Of a DNA stretch of 14,694 bases, positions 7,249 through 14,113 are shown in pieces; position 1 is the stretch's first letter; each line of letters starts with the position of its first letter. The stretch is from contig JADLKH010000004.1 of NCBI GenBank assembly GCA_015657435.1, forward strand, positions 247,977 through 262,670, in the 5' to 3' direction. The position numbers and the translations under genes were made by a program. Source of the stretch: Synergistales bacterium. Its GTDB lineage: Bacteria; Synergistota; Synergistia; Synergistales; 79-D21. The notes beneath the pieces were generated by a model, which had not been told where the DNA came from, did not search any database, and saw only the letters and a program-made list of their open reading frames with translations.

Positions 7249-8814
7249 ATGAAAAGACACGTGTCGGTATTCGAACCATACACGCTTGTGGTGAGCGTGA
7301 TCGTCACGGTCTTCGCCGCCTTGGTCTGCATGACGATCATGGGGCGCCTGGGGATCGTTCCGAACACCTCGATCATTGGGGCGCTCGTCGCCATCACCCT
7401 AGGCCGGACCGTTGCCGGCGTCTTCAGGTCGTTGGACAGACAGAACCTGGTCCAGACCATGTGCTCGGGGGGCGGTTTCGGGGCAGGCAACGCGATCTTT
7501 GTCCCCTTTACCGTGATTTTCCTGATGGGCAGAATGGACCTCATGGTGCCGATGCTGGCAGGGGCTGGACTGGGCGCCCTTTTCAGCGTCTGGATGATCG
7601 GCAAGATTTTCGACTCCCAACCGTTTCCGGCTTCCTATCCATGGCCTCCAGGGGTGGCCACAGCGGCGGCGATTGTAGCGGGGGATGAAGGAGGCAAGAA
7701 GGCCCGTGATTTGTTGTTGGGGCTTTCTGCAGGTGTCCTTGGGGGAGTTTTCAAGGTTCCCATGGCAGGGTTCGGTATCGCCTTCATCGCCGATTCGTGG
7801 GCAATGATCGCCCTGGGCGTCGGGCTCCTCCTGAGAGGCTACTCTCCGGATATTTTCAACGGGTTTGACCTGGGCAAGACCTACATCCCCCACGGGATCA
7901 TGATCGGTGGCTCCATTGCCCAGCTTTGGCAGACAACGAAGGTTCTCCTGGCCAAGAAGGCGGAAGCCACCGGCGGTAATCCTGACACGCCTGACGTTAC
8001 GGTAAGCCAGGAGGCTGCTCGAAAGGCGATTGGCCAGGGCATTGGCCTATTCCTGGTCGGGGTTGCGATCATCATTTTCGTGGGCGGCCTCATGTCGGAC
8101 ATGTCAGCCGGCAAGCTCGTGCTCTGCCTGGTTTGGGGGAGCATAGGAGCATGGCTGACCTCGATCCTCTGCGGGATGTGCGCCATGAACTCGGGCTGGT
8201 TCCCTTCGACGTCGATTGTCGTAATCTTCCTCATGCTGTCGATCCTGATGGGTTTCCCGGCGATCGTCCTGGCCGTTTTGGCAGGCTACTTCTCCGCGAC
8301 CGGAGCCTGCTTCGCCGATATGGGTTACGACCTGAAGACAGGTTGGCTCCTTCGCAAGAGGGAAGGCTTTGATCTCGGGTATGAACTGGAAGGAAGAAAA
8401 CAACAGGTCTATGCGGAACTCATCGGCGTTTTCATCGGAATCCTTGCCGTCGCCGCTTTTGGCAAGATGTACCTCAACCAGGGACTGGTTCCCCCGTTCC
8501 CGAAGGTTTTCAAGGCAGCTATCGAGGCAGGCACGAGCCCTGACATCCTCAAGACGATGGCGCTTTGGGCGATCCCGGGGGCTCTTCTGCAGTTCGTCAG
8601 CGGACCTCGCCGGGCCATGGGAATACTTCTTGGCGTAGGACTGCTGATCAAGAGCCCGCTATACGGGATTTCCTGCCTTGCGGGCGTGTTGGTCCGGTAC
8701 TTCTGGGAAAAGAAGATGGGCGGCGAAGAAGTTGCCCAGATAAGGGCGGCGGGGATCGTGGCCGGAGACGGGATCTGGGGCTTCTTCAACGCCCTGTGGC
8801 GGGCTATCGCCTGA
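7249..8814 (+). CDS. OPT/YSL-family transporter, probable oligopeptide-type importer (521 aa)
   Basis: Polytopic inner-membrane transporter. A first helix spans about 11-31, and long hydrophobic segments continue to the end. The block FPASYPWPPGVATAAAIVAG (about 126-145) is the proline-rich signature of the OPT family, whose members take up peptides, metal chelates or modified amino acids in symport with protons. ATG 7249 is chosen because GGGAGGG at 7233-7239 lies 9 bases upstream; the longer in-frame GTG at 7216 would place that ribosome binding site inside the coding sequence. It is the first gene of the operon, 16 bases before the aroM-type gene. Prokaryotic OPT genes beside racemase, DUF917 and peptidase genes are usually thought to import the pathway substrate; the actual substrate is unknown. 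Confidence 0.9.
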   Translation: MKRHVSVFEPYTLVVSVIVTVFAALVCMTIMGRLGIVPNTSIIGALVAITLGRTVAGVFRSLDRQNLVQTMCSGGGFGAGNAIFVPFTVIFLMGRMDLMVPMLAGAGLGALFSVWMIGKIFDSQPFPASYPWPPGVATAAAIVAGDEGGKKARDLLLGLSAGVLGGVFKVPMAGFGIAFIADSWAMIALGVGLLLRGYSPDIFNGFDLGKTYIPHGIMIGGSIAQLWQTTKVLLAKKAEATGGNPDTPDVTVSQEAARKAIGQGIGLFLVGVAIIIFVGGLMSDMSAGKLVLCLVWGSIGAWLTSILCGMCAMNSGWFPSTSIVVIFLMLSILMGFPAIVLAVLAGYFSATGACFADMGYDLKTGWLLRKREGFDLGYELEGRKQQVYAELIGVFIGILAVAAFGKMYLNQGLVPPFPKVFKAAIEAGTSPDILKTMALWAIPGALLQFVSGPRRAMGILLGVGLLIKSPLYGISCLAGVLVRYFWEKKMGGEEVAQIRAAGIVAGDGIWGFFNALWRAIA

Positions 8815-8830
8815 GAGATGTGAGGAAATC

Positions 8831-9514
8831 ATGGTTTTATCGCTGGGTGTCCTGCTCATCGGACAGACTCCGGACGTCCGTTACGAGCGCTTTTTCAGAT
8901 CCTGCCTGCCCAAGGGTGCGGAATTGTCCCTCGCAGGGGCTCTAGACGGGCTTTCAGTAGAGGATATCCTGACCTTCGACCGAAAACCGGGAGACGATGT
9001 GCTGGTTACACGTGTCGGTGCGGATGTTCCGGTTGCCGTGCCTGCTCACGAGGTCCACTCCCGAATGCAGAAAAAGACGGAAGAGCTGGTGGAAAAAGGA
9101 ACCTCGGCCATTGCTGTGGCCTGCACCGGCGAATTCCCGTTCCTCAAAGCCCCGGTACCGCTTCTCATGCCCGGCAGGCTGCTTATCAACGCCGTGACTG
9201 CGATTGCAGGGGACGGAAAAACCGTTGGGGTTATCGTTCCGCTTGAGGAGCAGATCCCGATGCTGTCGGCAAGGTGGGAAAACCGGGGGATACAGGCATC
9301 CTTCGAAGCGGCTGATCCCTTCGGCGACAGAAGGCACCTTGCAAGGGCAGCCAGGCGCCTGGGCGAGAACGGTGCCAGACTTATCGCCCTGGACTGCATG
9401 GCCTACGATGCTGCGGCACGACAAATAGCCAGCGACGCTTCCGGCTGCCTAGCCCTGGCTGCCAGAGGCTGGCTGGGGCGGGCGCTCAGGGAACTCTTTG
9501 GGAAGGGGGCTTGA
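8831..9514 (+). CDS. aroM: AroM-family protein, Asp/Glu-racemase-like fold (227 aa)
   Basis: The length (227 aa) and the pattern LGVLLIGQTPDVRYERF at the start match the AroM family, named after an E. coli gene of unknown biochemical role near aroL. The fold is related to the aspartate/glutamate racemases. Two cysteines sit where that superfamily keeps its catalytic pair: Cys98 in ACTGEFPF and Cys189 in LDCMAYD. The first segment is the sort of C-T-G loop seen in racemases and Asp/Glu/hydantoin racemase relatives, so isomerase or lyase chemistry on an amino-acid derivative is plausible but unproven. ATG 8831 has GAGG at 8822-8825. The stop codon is 2 bases before the next gene's start, so translation is probably coupled. 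AroM proteins recur beside OPT and DUF917 genes, which suggests a catabolic rather than aromatic-biosynthetic task here. Confidence 0.87.
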   Translation: MVLSLGVLLIGQTPDVRYERFFRSCLPKGAELSLAGALDGLSVEDILTFDRKPGDDVLVTRVGADVPVAVPAHEVHSRMQKKTEELVEKGTSAIAVACTGEFPFLKAPVPLLMPGRLLINAVTAIAGDGKTVGVIVPLEEQIPMLSARWENRGIQASFEAADPFGDRRHLARAARRLGENGARLIALDCMAYDAAARQIASDASGCLALAARGWLGRALRELFGKGA

Positions 9515-9516
9515 AC

Positions 9517-10224
9517 GTGAAGGGATTATCCATCGGGCTGGTAAGGGTGTTGACCAAGCCGCAGGAATATTTCGCCAGGATGGACGGGTTCCTGGAAAAT
9601 CTATGGCCCGGCGTCAAATTCCAGAGCGAGATCCTCGAAGGGCAGCCTTCCGGTGTCCATGATGCGGCGACCTTTGCCTCGGCGGAGCCGAAAGTCGTCC
9701 AGGCCAGCCTTGCCCTTCAGAAACGTGGAATGGACGCGGTCATCGTGAACTGCGCCATGGATCCCGGAGTGGAAGAAGCCGCCAGGCATTTCCGGATCCC
9801 GGTCTACGGCGCGGGCTCGTCAGCCGCGTGCCTGGCAAGGGCGACATCGCGCCCAGTCGGGGTCCTGGGCCTGATTGACGAGGTCCCTCCCTGCATGGAG
9901 CGGATCCTCAAAGGGAGAATCGTCGCCTCGGTTTCTCCGGAAGGTGTGGAAAACGTTCTCGACCTCTGGGGTGAAAAGGGCAAGGCTGCGACGGAGAAAG
10001 CTGCCGGAAGGCTGGTTTCGGCTGGAGCGGGGGCGATCGTCCTGGCCTGCACCGGAATGACCCCAATGGGCGTTGCCCACGGACTGAGGCAAAGCACGGG
10101 CCTTCCCGTCTTCGACCCGCTGGTTTCCGCGGTAACCCTGGCCTTGCTTCTCCTGAGAGGCGAACTGGAAGGAATAACGGAAGAGTTCAGGATTTCATCC
10201 GGGTTCACGGGGAAAGGGGCGTAG
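9517..10224 (+). CDS. Asp/Glu/hydantoin racemase-family protein (235 aa)
   Basis: Two-domain racemase fold with the expected cysteine pair: Cys79 in VIVNCAMDPG and Cys178 in VLACTGMTPMG, numbered from GTG 9517. In the family these two cysteines take a proton from one face of the alpha-carbon and add it on the other, interconverting D and L forms of an amino acid or hydantoin. GTG 9517 is preferred: GGAAGGGGG at 9501-9509 is 7 bases upstream, whereas the alternative TTG 9511 would be 1 base away. The gene starts right behind the aroM-type stop (9512-9514) and ends 3 bases before the DUF917 start, so all three are almost certainly translated from one message. The substrate is unknown; hydantoin-type or amino-acid racemisation is the leading idea given the DUF917 neighbour. 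Confidence 0.9.
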   Translation: MKGLSIGLVRVLTKPQEYFARMDGFLENLWPGVKFQSEILEGQPSGVHDAATFASAEPKVVQASLALQKRGMDAVIVNCAMDPGVEEAARHFRIPVYGAGSSAACLARATSRPVGVLGLIDEVPPCMERILKGRIVASVSPEGVENVLDLWGEKGKAATEKAAGRLVSAGAGAIVLACTGMTPMGVAHGLRQSTGLPVFDPLVSAVTLALLLLRGELEGITEEFRISSGFTGKGA

Positions 10225-10227
10225 AAA

Positions 10228-11343
10228 ATGGCGACGTTTGAACTTTCAACCAGGCACGATCTTGAGGATTTCGTCCGCGGCGTGGTTTTTCTTGGAGTCG
10301 GAGGGGGCGGCAGAGGTGAAGACGGCCTGGCCCACCTGGTTACGGCTGCGGAGGAAGGCATCACTCTCCGTGTTACAGACCTCTCGGAAATCCCCGACGA
10401 GGAATGGCTTTGCGTCGTCTACGGGATGGGTTCCATTGCCCCGGCGGAACCTTCCCGGGAGAAACCGTATGGCCTCGATGCCAAGGTGGTTCGCAGGCCA
10501 ATGGTCGAAGCCGTCAAAGCCCTGGAAGAATACGCGAAGGTGAAGATCGGGGCCGTGGCGATTTTTGAACCGGGGGGAGCGAATTCCCCAAAAGCCCTGG
10601 AAGCCGGGATGAGGCACGGGTCCCTCGTTCCCGACGGGGATTTCTGCGGAAGGGCTGTTCCCGAAATGCACCAGACGCTGGCGGCGATTAGAGGTATTGT
10701 TCCTTTTCCCATCGCAATCTGCGATGACTGGGGGCACCGCATCTTCCTCGCGCACGCGCCGACCCTCCATTCCGCCGAGGCGATAGGAAAATACGTCAGC
10801 GTGATCACCAAGGCCCCAGACCCCCTGGCGACCTGCGCGCACGCGGCTTACCTGATGAAGGTGTCCCTGGCCAAGGAAGTCATGGTCGGAGGGACCATGA
10901 GCCTGGCCCTGAAGATCGGCCGTGCGGTCCGGATGGCTCGCGAAGAGGGGAAAGACCCCGTCGTTTCGATAACCGAGGCCTCCGGCGGGAAAATGCTTTT
11001 CCGAGGCAAGGTCGCAAGGGTCGACTGGGAAAGCTCGAAGGGCTACATGTCGGGGACGACCTGGATCGACGGCTCAGACGGTACAACGTATTCCATTTGG
11101 TTCAAGAACGAGAACCACCTGGCCCGCAAGGGGGAAAAAGCCGTCTGCATGAGCCCGGACCTGATCCATGTCGTGGATTCCCTTACGGGCGAGCCGATCA
11201 CGAACACGAAAATGGCGGCCGGCATGGATGTCTCCGTGATCGGGACCCCCAACAGGCCTTTCCGCAACGGCCCGGGCATTGACTGCCTCAGCCCGGCCTA
11301 TTTCGGTTTCGACCAGCCCTACGTTCCTTTCGAAAACCTTTAA
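10228..11343 (+). CDS. DUF917 / S-methyl-thiohydantoin desulfurase-like protein (371 aa)
   Basis: Matches the DUF917 family, whose two domains are named for S-methyl-thiohydantoin desulfurase. The N-terminal domain (about 5-160) opens with LEDFVRGVVFLGVGGGGRGED, where the glycine-rich run (residues 25-28) is the family hallmark. The C-terminal domain (about 165-360) includes GGTMSLALKIGRAV and ends FENL. Members are often next to hydantoinase/oxoprolinase-type genes and act, where known, on five-membered thiohydantoin or hydantoin-like rings. No HyuA/HyuB hydantoinase is visible here, so this protein may be the only ring-acting enzyme of the operon. ATG 10228 has AAAGGGG about 8 bases upstream. 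A racemase-family gene precedes it by 3 bases and a dipeptidase gene follows by 15. Family assignment is good; the reaction is inferred from relatives. Confidence 0.87.
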   Translation: MATFELSTRHDLEDFVRGVVFLGVGGGGRGEDGLAHLVTAAEEGITLRVTDLSEIPDEEWLCVVYGMGSIAPAEPSREKPYGLDAKVVRRPMVEAVKALEEYAKVKIGAVAIFEPGGANSPKALEAGMRHGSLVPDGDFCGRAVPEMHQTLAAIRGIVPFPIAICDDWGHRIFLAHAPTLHSAEAIGKYVSVITKAPDPLATCAHAAYLMKVSLAKEVMVGGTMSLALKIGRAVRMAREEGKDPVVSITEASGGKMLFRGKVARVDWESSKGYMSGTTWIDGSDGTTYSIWFKNENHLARKGEKAVCMSPDLIHVVDSLTGEPITNTKMAAGMDVSVIGTPNRPFRNGPGIDCLSPAYFGFDQPYVPFENL

Positions 11344-11358
11344 GGAAAGGCACGGGAC

Positions 11359-12789
11359 ATGAGCCAGGGAGGAAAACAGGAACAAGAAATAATGGAGATG
11401 CACGCGATCATAGATCGCGATTTCGATTCCCTCGTCGAAGACTTGCGCGGGAACATAGCGATACCCAGTGTCCTGGACGAAACGGTTTCGACGGCGGAAA
11501 ACCCCTTTGGCCCCAGGATGACGGAAGCCCTGGAAGATTTCCTCCGGCGTGGGAGAAAACTTGGTTTTCGGTCCAAGAACCTCGAAAACTTCGCCGGTTT
11601 CCTGGAAATGGGACAAGGGGAGGAACAGCTCGGGATTCTATGTCACCTCGACGTGATGCCGTCAGGAGAAAGAGCACTTTGGCATTGCGACCCCTTTGTC
11701 GGGCAATTGCGCGATGGCAGGCTTTACGGCCGGGGAACCATTGACGACAAGGGGCCGGCCATGGCAAGCCTGTATGCCATGAAAGCGGTTCGGGACGCAG
11801 GGGTCCCCCTCCGGAAAAGAGTCAGGCTTGTCGTGGGGTTGGACGAGGAAAGCGGTTCCCGATGCATACGGCACTATCTCGAAAGCGAGAAAACTCCCTC
11901 CTCCTCCTTTTCCCCGGATGCGGCATTTCCGGTCGTCAACGCGGAGAAAGGAATCCTGCGGGTACGGATGGACCGGGAATTCCCGGAAACACGGGAAGAA
12001 CCCCGCCTGGTAAGGATCGTTGCAGGGGATAGGTTGAATACCGTCCCCGACTCGGCCTTTGCCGTTTTTTCCGGGTTTTCCGAAGAACAGGTTTCGGAGC
12101 GCATCGGCATCCGGGAGGGACTGCAGCACGAGCGGTTGGAGGGCCAGGTTGCGGTCCGTACGATAGGGAAAGCCGCTCATGCAATGGAGCCGTGGAAAGG
12201 AAAGAATGCCCTGCTAGCGTTGCTTTCGGTTATTCGGGGCATTCCCTACGGGTCCGCCCAGGTCAAGGAGACGATGGATCACCTGGCAGTTCTCCTCGGC
12301 ATGGAATTTGACGGCCGATCGCTTGGCATCGCCGCCAGCGACGAAATTTCCGGGGCTCTTTCCTGCAACCCTGCCTACCTGCGCTTTGAGAACAACTCTT
12401 TCAGCCTGAGGTTCGACATCCGTTATCCCGTCAAGGCCGACTTGGAACGTTTGATCGGTCAGTTGAAAAATGCCGCCGAATGCCTCGGATGCCGTTTCTC
12501 GATCATCACCCATAAACAACCCCTGTTCGTGGAGAAAGAATCGGAGGTGGTATCGTCGCTATTAAAGGCCTACGAGGAAGTAACGGGCGAAAAAGGTGAA
12601 GCCCTGGGTTTTGGCGGAGGGACTTATTGCCGGTTTTTCCCAAATTCGGTATCCTTCGGTCCGGTCTTTCCAGGCGAGGAGGAGACGGCTCACAGGGCGA
12701 ACGAGTATGTTGACTTGGAATCCCTGAGGAAGATGACGCATATTTTTGCGACCGCGATCGCTCTCTTGTCGAAAGAAGAGGACGAATAG
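11359..12789 (+). CDS. M20-family metallo-dipeptidase, Sapep/PepV type (476 aa)
   Basis: Zinc- or manganese-dependent peptidase of clan MH with a complete active site in order: His96 and Asp98 in LCHLDVMP, the bridging Asp129 in GRGTIDDKGP, catalytic Glu163 with metal ligand Glu164 in DEESG, Asp187 in SPDAAFP, and the C-terminal His445 in EETAHRANEY. The lid domain lies between about 195 and 380. Length and motifs match PepV and staphylococcal Sapep, which cleave dipeptides with an unblocked N-terminus. There is no signal peptide, so it acts in the cytoplasm, presumably on imported or ring-opened peptides. ATG 11359 has AAGGAAAGG 8 bases upstream; ATG 11392 is a possible shorter start. It is the last gene of the operon; a weak stem-loop follows 27 bases after the stop. 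Confidence 0.92.
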   Translation: MSQGGKQEQEIMEMHAIIDRDFDSLVEDLRGNIAIPSVLDETVSTAENPFGPRMTEALEDFLRRGRKLGFRSKNLENFAGFLEMGQGEEQLGILCHLDVMPSGERALWHCDPFVGQLRDGRLYGRGTIDDKGPAMASLYAMKAVRDAGVPLRKRVRLVVGLDEESGSRCIRHYLESEKTPSSSFSPDAAFPVVNAEKGILRVRMDREFPETREEPRLVRIVAGDRLNTVPDSAFAVFSGFSEEQVSERIGIREGLQHERLEGQVAVRTIGKAAHAMEPWKGKNALLALLSVIRGIPYGSAQVKETMDHLAVLLGMEFDGRSLGIAASDEISGALSCNPAYLRFENNSFSLRFDIRYPVKADLERLIGQLKNAAECLGCRFSIITHKQPLFVEKESEVVSSLLKAYEEVTGEKGEALGFGGGTYCRFFPNSVSFGPVFPGEEETAHRANEYVDLESLRKMTHIFATAIALLSKEEDE

Positions 12790-12816
12790 GCAGGTGGGGA
12801 AATGTTAAGCCGGTCA

Positions 12817-12839
12817 TTGCAGGGGCTACACCCTTGCGA
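12817..12839 (+). terminator. Weak stem-loop after the dipeptidase gene
   Basis: GCAGGGG (12819-12825) pairs with CCCTTGC (12831-12837) around a 5-base loop, with one G-U pair, and two further pairs extend the base. It is placed about 30 bases after the operon's last stop codon, where a terminator is expected, but no T-run follows. It also overlaps the end of the minus-strand 4Fe-4S remnant, so the symmetry may be incidental. Confidence 0.25.
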
Positions 12840-12930
12840 ACGGGCAAACCCTAATGCACACCCCGCAGATGTCCTTTCCCAGTTCCGAAGCGAATCCCTT
12901 CAGTTTCACCGAGCAGGCGGCTGCAAGGGA
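12826..12930 (-). pseudogene. Remnant of a 4Fe-4S protein C-terminus (34 codons)
   Basis: On the minus strand the frame runs from just after a TAA (12933-12931) to a TAG (12828-12826). Its last 20 residues before the stop include GKDICGVCIRVCPFARV, a CX2CX3CP iron-sulfur motif. As I recall, endings of the form ICGVCxxxCPFxR are common at the C-terminus of epoxyqueuosine-reductase-like and related double-cluster ferredoxin proteins, and the preceding CSVKLKGFASELG fits their upstream helix. There is no ATG, no ribosome binding site and no upstream coding sequence in frame, so the N-terminal part is missing. A GTG at codon 8 gives a possible 27-residue product but has no ribosome binding site. 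The break lies beside the recombinase and its inverted repeats, which suggests that insertion or deletion by that element cut the gene. The motif is clear; the parent family is a guess. Confidence 0.6.
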
Positions 12931-12942
12931 TTAGGGGGGGTT

Positions 12943-13014
12943 CACGGGTAAGGGGAAAGTCCTTCTTGGAGGGGTGAAAATCACCTAATTAGGGTATGCT
13001 GAATTTCCCCCGTG
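12943..13014. repeat. Nested inverted repeats upstream of the recombinase (possible att or leader structure)
   Basis: Outer arms are CACGGG (12943-12948) plus GGGAAA (12953-12958) on the left and TTTCCCCCGTG (13004-13014) on the right; they pair with a 4-base bulge in the left arm. Inside lie GGTGA-AAA-TCACC (12973-12985) and the 10-base perfect palindrome CCTAATTAGG (12984-12993). No gene covers 12931-13056. The nested symmetry next to a tyrosine recombinase suggests recombinase or excisionase binding sites, or a folded RNA leader. Confidence 0.45.
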
Positions 13015-13017
13015 TAA

Positions 13018-13056
13018 TTGACCTTCTTCCGAAGACGCAAAAAGGAGGAAGGTCAA
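13018..13056 (+). promoter_or_regulatory. Hairpin sequestering the recombinase ribosome binding site
   Basis: TTGACCTTCTTCC (13018-13030) pairs with GGAGGAAGGTCAA (13044-13056) over 13 base pairs, 12 Watson-Crick and one G-U in RNA, with a 13-base loop. The right arm contains the GGAGG Shine-Dalgarno and ends on the base before ATG 13057. When folded, the ribosome binding site would be buried, so translation of the recombinase should be low unless the stem is opened or prevented from forming. Confidence 0.7.
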
Positions 13057-14019
13057 ATGGCACAAGTGCTTCAGTTGCGAAAATCCGATTACAGCACGTG
13101 GGAAGAGGCGCTTTCGTCTTTCCTGCTCCTGAGAAAGGCCCTCGGCAACAGCCCTCGCACCGTAAGGGACTACAAGGATCACGTCGGATCCTTCTTCAAG
13201 GCAAATCCTGAGGTCTGGGAAACGGACTCCTGGGAGGGCAAGCGACTACGGGATTGCGTTCTTTCCTACATGGGAAGGCAGAAGTCTCCCTCCACCTTCA
13301 ACCTTCGCCTGACTTCCCTCAAACTCTTCTTCGAATGGGCCGTCAAGGAAGGGATGCTCTCGGTCAACCCGACCGAAGGGCTTCGCCAGAGGAAGGCCTC
13401 CCCCCGCATCGTGAACATCCCCGAAGAAACCCTTTCCAAACTCCTTAGCCTGCCGGATAGGAGCACCTATGCCGGTTTACGGGATTACTGCCTGATCCTC
13501 CTTCAGCTCGATACCGGCATACGTCCGGGTGAAGCCCTGAGCCTCAAGGTCGAGGACATCGACTTTCAGGGGTTTACGGCCACCGTTCGGTCTGTCGTTT
13601 CCAAGACGAGGACGACACGGACCCTGTTCCTCAGCCTGGCAACCGTCAGGGCCCTCAAGGAGTTGATTGCCGCAAGGCCGGGGGAGTGGGGGAATGCGCC
13701 GGTTTTCTGCACCTACCAGGGGCGTCCGTTTCCCTGCACGGAATGGAATTTTAGAATCCGGGAACGATACCTTCCCCGCCTGGGGGCGAAGGTCACCCCC
13801 TATATGCTTCGCCATGCCTTCGCTCTGGGGTTCTTGAGGAACGAGGGCAACCTGATCGCCCTCCAGAGGATCATGGGACACATCACCTTGGAGATGACCC
13901 GGCGGTACCTTGCGTTGACGGACGGGGATTTGAGGGAGGCCAGCGCCAAGGCCAGCCCCCTGAATAGCATTTTAAAATCGGCCAACACGAAAAGGGTGAG
14001 AAAAATCAGGAAGGAGTAG
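13057..14019 (+). CDS. Tyrosine recombinase / phage-type integrase (320 aa)
   Basis: DNA strand-exchange enzyme that cuts and rejoins specific sites through a 3'-phosphotyrosine. The N-terminal SAM-like core-binding domain covers about 12-110 and the catalytic domain about 120-295. Catalytic residues visible are Arg156 in TGIRPGE, the beta-hairpin Lys183, Arg252 in YMLRHAF, His275 in MGH and the nucleophile Tyr284 in TRRYLALTD. The first box II position, usually His (HxxR), is Tyr249 here, which some integrases tolerate. The length is that of simple Xer-like or phage integrases without an arm-binding domain. ATG 13057 is chosen because AAAGGAGG at 13041-13048 lies 8 bases upstream, inside the hairpin described above; an in-frame longer start at 13018 has no ribosome binding site. 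A gene remnant lies to its left and AT-richer DNA to its right, as at an element end. Confidence 0.93.
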   Translation: MAQVLQLRKSDYSTWEEALSSFLLLRKALGNSPRTVRDYKDHVGSFFKANPEVWETDSWEGKRLRDCVLSYMGRQKSPSTFNLRLTSLKLFFEWAVKEGMLSVNPTEGLRQRKASPRIVNIPEETLSKLLSLPDRSTYAGLRDYCLILLQLDTGIRPGEALSLKVEDIDFQGFTATVRSVVSKTRTTRTLFLSLATVRALKELIAARPGEWGNAPVFCTYQGRPFPCTEWNFRIRERYLPRLGAKVTPYMLRHAFALGFLRNEGNLIALQRIMGHITLEMTRRYLALTDGDLREASAKASPLNSILKSANTKRVRKIRKE

Positions 14020-14113
14020 AGGTTACGGGAAACTAGGGGATTCCCTGATATGCGTATTTAACACAGAGCTATACAATCCAAAAGGAACGGTTAAACTGCA
14101 AGGAGGGATCCAC

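Noticed and set aside
9804..10364. Minus-strand open frame of 186 codons opposite the racemase and DUF917 genes
   Set aside because: It spans the junction of two well-supported + strand genes and has no recognisable domain or ribosome binding site.
12826..12930. An intact small ferredoxin gene
   Set aside because: It has only one CX2CX3CP half-motif, no ATG, no ribosome binding site, and a stop directly upstream; a C-terminal remnant explains it better.
14027..14046. GGGAA/TTCCC stem-loop after the recombinase as a terminator
   Set aside because: The stem is five base pairs or fewer with a 9-base loop and no T-run, which is not enough to call a terminator.
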